A stretch of DNA of 64,000 bases. Origin: Helicobacter canadensis MIT 98-5491 (GTDB taxonomy: Bacteria; Campylobacterota; Campylobacteria; Campylobacterales; Helicobacteraceae). Under the pieces are notes generated by a model that saw only the letters and a list, made by a program, of their open reading frames with translations, searched no databases and was not told the DNA's origin. This document shows positions 59,926 to 64,000 of the stretch, in pieces. The stretch is taken from positions 1,531,900-1,595,899 of the forward strand of contig NZ_CM000776.2 of NCBI RefSeq assembly GCF_000162575.1, in the 5' to 3' direction. Both the position numbers and the translations under genes were made by a program. Every line of letters begins with the position of its first letter. Position 1 is the stretch's first letter.

Positions 59926-60723
59926 TTATTCGCGAGGTCCGAGTTTTTGTTTAGTTGAATGAAACAAAAAACCACTAGGCGAATCCCTAAAATCATCCAA
60001 AATTTCATTGCCTTCTTGCAAAATTTTTTGTAAAGACTTAGAATTTTGCTCTAAATTAAATAACAAAGGGGTCAAAATCAATCTTAAATTATAATCCCCT
60101 TGTTTTAAATCTTCATCCAATCTTGCCCTCACTTCCCCAATATTTCTAATCTCTGCTCTAGCATCTTTTAGCACCCAGTAAAGCTCACTAGACACATTAG
60201 CAAAATTCTGCAAACCCATTTCAATATTTCCAAGATTCTTATCATTAAGTAATTGATTAAACCGCTCCAAACTCGTTTCTAATTGTGCCATTACATTCTC
60301 AGCCTTAGAACTCACCTGCTCAATCCAATTTTCCTTAAAACCCAAAATTGCCTTTTGTGATTGACTAAAAGGCTTACCTTTTCCTTGAATTAGAGTTAAA
60401 AAATTACCACCTGTTAAGCCTTGTGATTGCACCGCTACTTTACTACCTTCATTTAGTATAATTTCCTTTTGAACCCACACCACAATCTCCACTTCATTTC
60501 CGCTTAATTGATAATGCCTAACAAACCCAACGGGCAATCCTAAATATTTCACAGGAGTTTCTACTCTAATGCCATTAGGAAGCTCTTTATTATAAATATA
60601 ATACTCATTATATTCGCTTAGATTTCTATCGTATTTACCCATCCAAAAAATAAATCCCGCTAAAGCCAACAGAACCGCGATAAAAAATACTCCAAGTAAT
60701 ACATAATTTAATCGTGTCTCCAT
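59926..60723 (-). CDS. MlaD-like MCE-domain protein
   Basis: Substrate-binding part of an Mla-type phospholipid transporter, anchored in the inner membrane and facing the periplasm. 265 residues: one N-terminal span (about 8-29), the MCE domain (about 40-120, GIRVETPVKYLGLPVGFVRHYQL and VAVQSQGLTGGNFLTL), then a helical tail. It is followed after nine bases by the auxiliary lipoprotein gene. Confidence 0.9.
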   Translation of the reverse strand: METRLNYVLLGVFFIAVLLALAGFIFWMGKYDRNLSEYNEYYIYNKELPNGIRVETPVKYLGLPVGFVRHYQLSGNEVEIVVWVQKEIILNEGSKVAVQSQGLTGGNFLTLIQGKGKPFSQSQKAILGFKENWIEQVSSKAENVMAQLETSLERFNQLLNDKNLGNIEMGLQNFANVSSELYWVLKDARAEIRNIGEVRARLDEDLKQGDYNLRLILTPLLFNLEQNSKSLQKILQEGNEILDDFRDSPSGFLFHSTKQKLGPRE

Positions 60724-60732
60724 TCTCTTCCC

Positions 60733-61464
60733 TTAAATTTGATACAAAAATAAATCTAGCGAATTAGTTTGGGCTCTTAGCTCTTCTAAACTGCCTTGAA
60801 AAAAAACTTTTTTATCCTTTAAAACCACCATTCTATCCACAACCCCCTTAACACTCTCCATATCGTGCGTTACCATTACAATACTAATTCCAAGCAAATC
60901 TCTAAGCTCTTTAATGAGTGCATCAAAATGCCTTGCACTCTTAGGATCTAATCCGCTTGTTGGTTCATCCAAAAAAAGAATCTTTGGGCTAAGACTTAAG
61001 GCTCTAGCTAAACCAACGCGTTTCACCATTCCTCCGCTTAACTCACTAGGATAAAGCCTAGCAACTTCAGGATTCAACCCTACTCTTGTTAGCCAAAAAT
61101 ACGCCAAATTCTCTCTGTCTTGTTTGTCAAATTTTGTGTATTCGCACAAAGGCAAAGTAAGATTATCTAATACATTAAGAGAGCTAAATAACGCTCCAAA
61201 TTGAAACAACACTCCAAAATTTAATTTCATCGCTAAAGTTTCTTTAGCATCCAACCCCCAAATTTCTTTACCCAAAATCCTAACTTCTCCACTAATAGGT
61301 TTTTTAAGAAAAATCATTGTATTTAAAAGTGTGCTTTTACCGCTCCCACTACCCCCCAAAAGTGCAAAAATATCGCGAGAATATACTTCAAAGCTCACTC
61401 CATCGTGAATAATATTCTTGCCATATCCCGTGCAAAGATTTTTAATTTGTATTAAACTCTCCAT
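60733..61464 (-). CDS. MlaF-like ABC transporter ATPase
   Basis: Energises the Mla-type lipid transporter at the cytoplasmic face. 243 residues with Walker A LLGGSGSGKST, signature ELSGGMVKRVGLARAL and Walker B ILFLDEPTSGLDP. It starts one base before the permease stop region ends and is in tight order with permease and MCE genes. Confidence 0.93.
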   Translation of the reverse strand: MESLIQIKNLCTGYGKNIIHDGVSFEVYSRDIFALLGGSGSGKSTLLNTMIFLKKPISGEVRILGKEIWGLDAKETLAMKLNFGVLFQFGALFSSLNVLDNLTLPLCEYTKFDKQDRENLAYFWLTRVGLNPEVARLYPSELSGGMVKRVGLARALSLSPKILFLDEPTSGLDPKSARHFDALIKELRDLLGISIVMVTHDMESVKGVVDRMVVLKDKKVFFQGSLEELRAQTNSLDLFLYQI

Positions 61465-62592
61465 TTACCAGCCCATCTCTGTAAAAACCACCGAACAAAG
61501 CGCATCAAAAGCAATCACCAAAAAAATGGATTCCACCACACTCTTAGTCGTATGCACTCCAATACTACGCGTATCCTTAGCCACAATAAATCCGTGAAAA
61601 CAACCAACAAAAGAAATAATCAAGCCAAAAAATGGAGCTTTAGCGATCCCTACCCAAAAATGCCGCATATCCACCACCTGCAAAAATCGCTCCACAAACT
61701 GCTCAGTGCCAATTCCAAGCTGTAATTGACACACCAACATAGCCCCCAAAAGCCCAAACAAATCAGCAATAAAAACCACCAAAGGCAAAACCAAACAAAG
61801 TGCCAACATACGAGGCAAAACCAAAAAGGTAATTGGATCAAATCCCATAACACGCATTGCATCAATTTCTTGAGTTGCCCTCATCATTCCAATCTCTGCA
61901 CTAAAAGCAGATGCACTCCGCCCTGCAATGATAATTGCTGTAATAATTGGTGCCATTTCTCGCAAAGTTAGCATAGAACTCATCTCAACAATCAAAATAC
62001 TTGCCCCAAATTGCCCTAACTGAATCGAACCTTGATAGGCAATCACAATCCCAATTAAAAAACAAGCCAATGCTACGATTCCAATCGCTTTTACTAGCGA
62101 TTCTTGAATGCAATACAAAGTTGCTTTTAAGCGAATGTTTTTAGGCTGTAAAAGACTTGAAAACCAAGCATAAAGAATCTCTCCAAAAAATCCAATTGCC
62201 ATAAGAGAATCTTTGAAAAAACCCTTGATAATTTGAAAACTATCCCAATGCAATTTAATAAAATCTTGAACCATATCTTGTTTTAGGGGATTTTTTCGAG
62301 TTGCAAGAATCTGAAAAATTTGCTGACTTTTAGAGTGATTTTTTAAAGCGTTCTCTAAAACAATATTTTTTGATTCTAGGGCAAGAATCCACCGCTCCAA
62401 AATCTCTCCGCCACAAAAATCCAAATCAAAATTTTCAGCCAATTCAATTTTAATCTTAACATTAGTCAATTTTATAGAATCAAGTCTTAAAAGCAATGAT
62501 TTTGGGATTTTATAATCCCAAAGTCCGCTTAATTTTAGAATATAAATATCATTGTCTATAATTTCTAATGTTGGTGTCATTTTACTCTTCAT
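61465..62592 (-). CDS. MlaE-like permease with N-terminal STAS-like domain
   Basis: Inner-membrane permease of the Mla-type transporter. 375 residues: a STAS-like N-terminal part (about 1-110) fused to the MlaE domain with five or so spans. Signatures are ALACFLIGIVIAYQG, MLTLREMAPIITAIIIAGRSASAFSAEIGMM and MRVMGFDPITFLVLPR. In enteric bacteria the STAS part is a separate protein (MlaB); here it is fused. It overlaps the DsbC-like gene by 11 bases. Confidence 0.93.
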   Translation of the reverse strand: MKSKMTPTLEIIDNDIYILKLSGLWDYKIPKSLLLRLDSIKLTNVKIKIELAENFDLDFCGGEILERWILALESKNIVLENALKNHSKSQQIFQILATRKNPLKQDMVQDFIKLHWDSFQIIKGFFKDSLMAIGFFGEILYAWFSSLLQPKNIRLKATLYCIQESLVKAIGIVALACFLIGIVIAYQGSIQLGQFGASILIVEMSSMLTLREMAPIITAIIIAGRSASAFSAEIGMMRATQEIDAMRVMGFDPITFLVLPRMLALCLVLPLVVFIADLFGLLGAMLVCQLQLGIGTEQFVERFLQVVDMRHFWVGIAKAPFFGLIISFVGCFHGFIVAKDTRSIGVHTTKSVVESIFLVIAFDALCSVVFTEMGW

Positions 62593-63310
62593 AAATAAAA
62601 GGAACGCCTTTAATCACTCCACTTTTAAAAACTTTCTCTGTATTGCGAGTAATTTGCGAATAATCTGTCTTTAATTCCTTATTACTCAAAGCGATATCTT
62701 TAAAATATTTATTCAAAATTGCAACTTTTCCTTTTGTGTCATCTTTTTTTAATTTAGCTGCTTCACTCATAATAAGTTGAGATTTGATAAAGGCTTCCTT
62801 TTCGTGAATTGGGGCAAAAATAATTTTAATATTAGCCTCTTTTAATTCTTGGTCAATACCCTTTAAATGCTCACGACAATAAGGACAATCTGGATCAGAA
62901 ACTACAATCTTAGTAGGGAGATTCTCACTTGCTCCTTTTAAATACAAGAAATCACTCTCTTTAAAGCCACTAAAAAGTTCCTTTAAAACCTTAGAATCTC
63001 TAGCTTCTTTCTCTTTTTGCGCTTGATTTAAAGCTTCTTGCATCATTTGCGTATCCACATTGCTAAGCTTTAAAACATTGCTTAATCCAATAAAATATTC
63101 ACCCTCTTTACTCACAATCACAGGGAAAATATCTCCACCTTTTGTTTTACCAATTACAAAATACATTGAAGGAAAACTAACAAGCTCTTTTTTGAACTCC
63201 ACTTCCACCTCAACATCCGTCATATCTTTAATACTTTTTTTAAAATTCTCTTCTAAAGCAGCACTTGCAAAAGTCAAACCACAAGCCAAAATGGCAATAA
63301 TTTTTTTCAT
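62582..63310 (-). CDS. DsbC/DsbG-like periplasmic thiol-disulfide protein
   Basis: 242 residues with a signal peptide (KKIIAILACGLTFASA), a small N-terminal dimerisation-like domain and a thioredoxin fold. The active site is CPYC in VSDPDCPYCREH, and the cis-Pro region is KSGVIKGVPFIYEE. Probably a disulfide isomerase or oxidoreductase. ATG at 63310 is chosen because AAGGA is correctly spaced from it; ATG at 63316 abuts that site. Likely first gene of the Mla operon. Confidence 0.88.
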   Translation of the reverse strand: MKKIIAILACGLTFASAALEENFKKSIKDMTDVEVEVEFKKELVSFPSMYFVIGKTKGGDIFPVIVSKEGEYFIGLSNVLKLSNVDTQMMQEALNQAQKEKEARDSKVLKELFSGFKESDFLYLKGASENLPTKIVVSDPDCPYCREHLKGIDQELKEANIKIIFAPIHEKEAFIKSQLIMSEAAKLKKDDTKGKVAILNKYFKDIALSNKELKTDYSQITRNTEKVFKSGVIKGVPFIYEE

Positions 63311-63337
63311 TAACATTCCTTGTATTTTTTGTTAATC

Positions 63338-63343
63338 ATTATA
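63338..63343 (-). promoter_or_regulatory. Predicted promoter of the dsbC-mla run (TATAAT)
   Basis: TTTGTATAAT on the minus strand, about 28 bases before the ATG at 63310. Confidence 0.55.
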
Positions 63344-63382
63344 CAAAGAAAACCTAAAAAAGCCCCTAAAAAACTAATTTAA

Positions 63383-64000
63383 TTATCCTTTAATTTGCAT
63401 CGGTAATTCCCAAAGTGGTAAAAAGATACCAAGTGCTAACCACAACACAAGAATCCCAAGCACAAAAACCATCAAAGGCTCCATCATTGCCAATAAACTC
63501 TCACTTTTACTCTGCAATTCCTCTTGATGCAATGCCAAAACCACCTCCAAGGCTTCCAAGAATCCAGCTTGATCCTTGGCACTATGGAGTAATTGCATGC
63601 TTAGCGAATCCCAAACTCCACTGCCCTCAAAACTATCTGCAATCAAAGCCCCACGCATAAGACTAGGATAAATCTCTTGCAATCTTTCTTTAAGATAAGC
63701 ATTGCTTAATGACTTTGTTGCAATATCCAAAACCATTTTTAACTCCAAATCGCTTTTATAAAGCCAATAAAAACACAATAAAAACTGCGAAGTTTGATAA
63801 AAATATAACACTCTCCCCAAAAAAGGTATCTTTAAAAGCCATTTTGATATTTTTGCTTGAAATTTCTTATTTACACAATAAAGCTTTCTCAAAAGCCATA
63901 ATCCTAAAATCGATGCACCAACAATCAAAATCCCATAATTTAAAACCAAAACTCTCATAAAAAGCAAACTTTGACTAGCCAAAGGCAGAGATGTATCAAG
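63383..64000 (-). CDS. Type II secretion/pilus assembly F protein, C-terminal part
   Basis: 205 C-terminal residues of a GspF/PilC-like inner-membrane protein; the frame is open to the window edge. Two membrane spans (about 18-36 and 170-192 of the visible part) and the repeat-domain pattern LPLASQSLLFMRVLVLNYG, KIPFLGRVLYFYQTSQFLL and MMEPLMVFVLGILVLWL fit the T2SF family. In Campylobacter the CtsF homologue serves natural transformation, so with the ComEC-like gene it may belong to DNA uptake; that link is inference. Confidence 0.87.
   Translation of the reverse strand, partial: LDTSLPLASQSLLFMRVLVLNYGILIVGASILGLWLLRKLYCVNKKFQAKISKWLLKIPFLGRVLYFYQTSQFLLCFYWLYKSDLELKMVLDIATKSLSNAYLKERLQEIYPSLMRGALIADSFEGSGVWDSLSMQLLHSAKDQAGFLEALEVVLALHQEELQSKSESLLAMMEPLMVFVLGILVLWLALGIFLPLWELPMQIKG

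Overview
The window is an AT-rich chromosomal segment of an epsilonproteobacterium (Campylobacterota), most likely an enterohepatic Helicobacter of the H. pullorum/H. canadensis type. The reasons are a frdCAB fumarate reductase, a UbiA-type prenyltransferase in a menaquinone context, a nifU-like/hypothetical/murE gene order like that of H. pylori, pglD/E/F-type genes for bacillosamine synthesis, a Campylobacter-type II-C Cas9, and extended -10 promoters (TGnTAnAAT) throughout. The species assignment is inference; the 16S gene at 37930-39427 would settle it.

Layout. 1-24.3 kb is housekeeping: ileS (5' part, minus strand), an AsmA-like protein, malic enzyme, mnmA, a tandem Usp protein, a short ComEC, DUF502 and UbiA-type membrane proteins, thrB, the ylxR-infB-rbfA-rimP-ribD run, hemW, tRNA-Ser(GGA), frdCAB, a NifU-domain protein, murE and a Crp/Fnr regulator. 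24.6-33.4 kb is the accessory part. A complete type II-C CRISPR-Cas operon (cas9-cas1-cas2) lies between two mini-arrays in opposite orientation, each joined to its own tracrRNA gene. A third mini-array plus tracrRNA lies 3.4 kb further on, followed by an antisense scrap of cas2. Between tracrRNA copies 2 and 3 lies a small cargo: a Sec-signal plus double-glycine-leader protein whose start codon looks lost, a 372-aa protein, a free-standing exported C39-type protease, and an outer-membrane-type protein cut short by the first repeat of array 3.

33.4-34.4 kb is an AT-rich stretch with no convincing gene and a perfect 150-bp tandem duplication. 34.4-39.7 kb is a linked rRNA operon on the minus strand (16S, tRNA-Ile, tRNA-Ala, 23S, 5S). 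A perfect 211-bp tandem duplication lies between the rRNA promoter and an EamA transporter gene. 41-45.6 kb is a tightly packed minus-strand glycan operon (pglD, pglE, pglF, a GT4 glycosyltransferase). 45.8-64 kb is housekeeping again: lgt, an ABC-F ATPase, cmoB, YceI, a radical SAM protein, murJ, a FapA/DUF342 protein, ruvA, rimO, tilS, bcp, folB, an Mla-type lipid transport operon with a DsbC-like thiol protein, and the 3' end of a type II secretion F gene.

The most unusual feature is the 189-bp repeat-leader-tracrRNA unit. It is present three times and essentially identical each time. It frames both the cas genes and the cargo, and could drive inversion or deletion by recombination.
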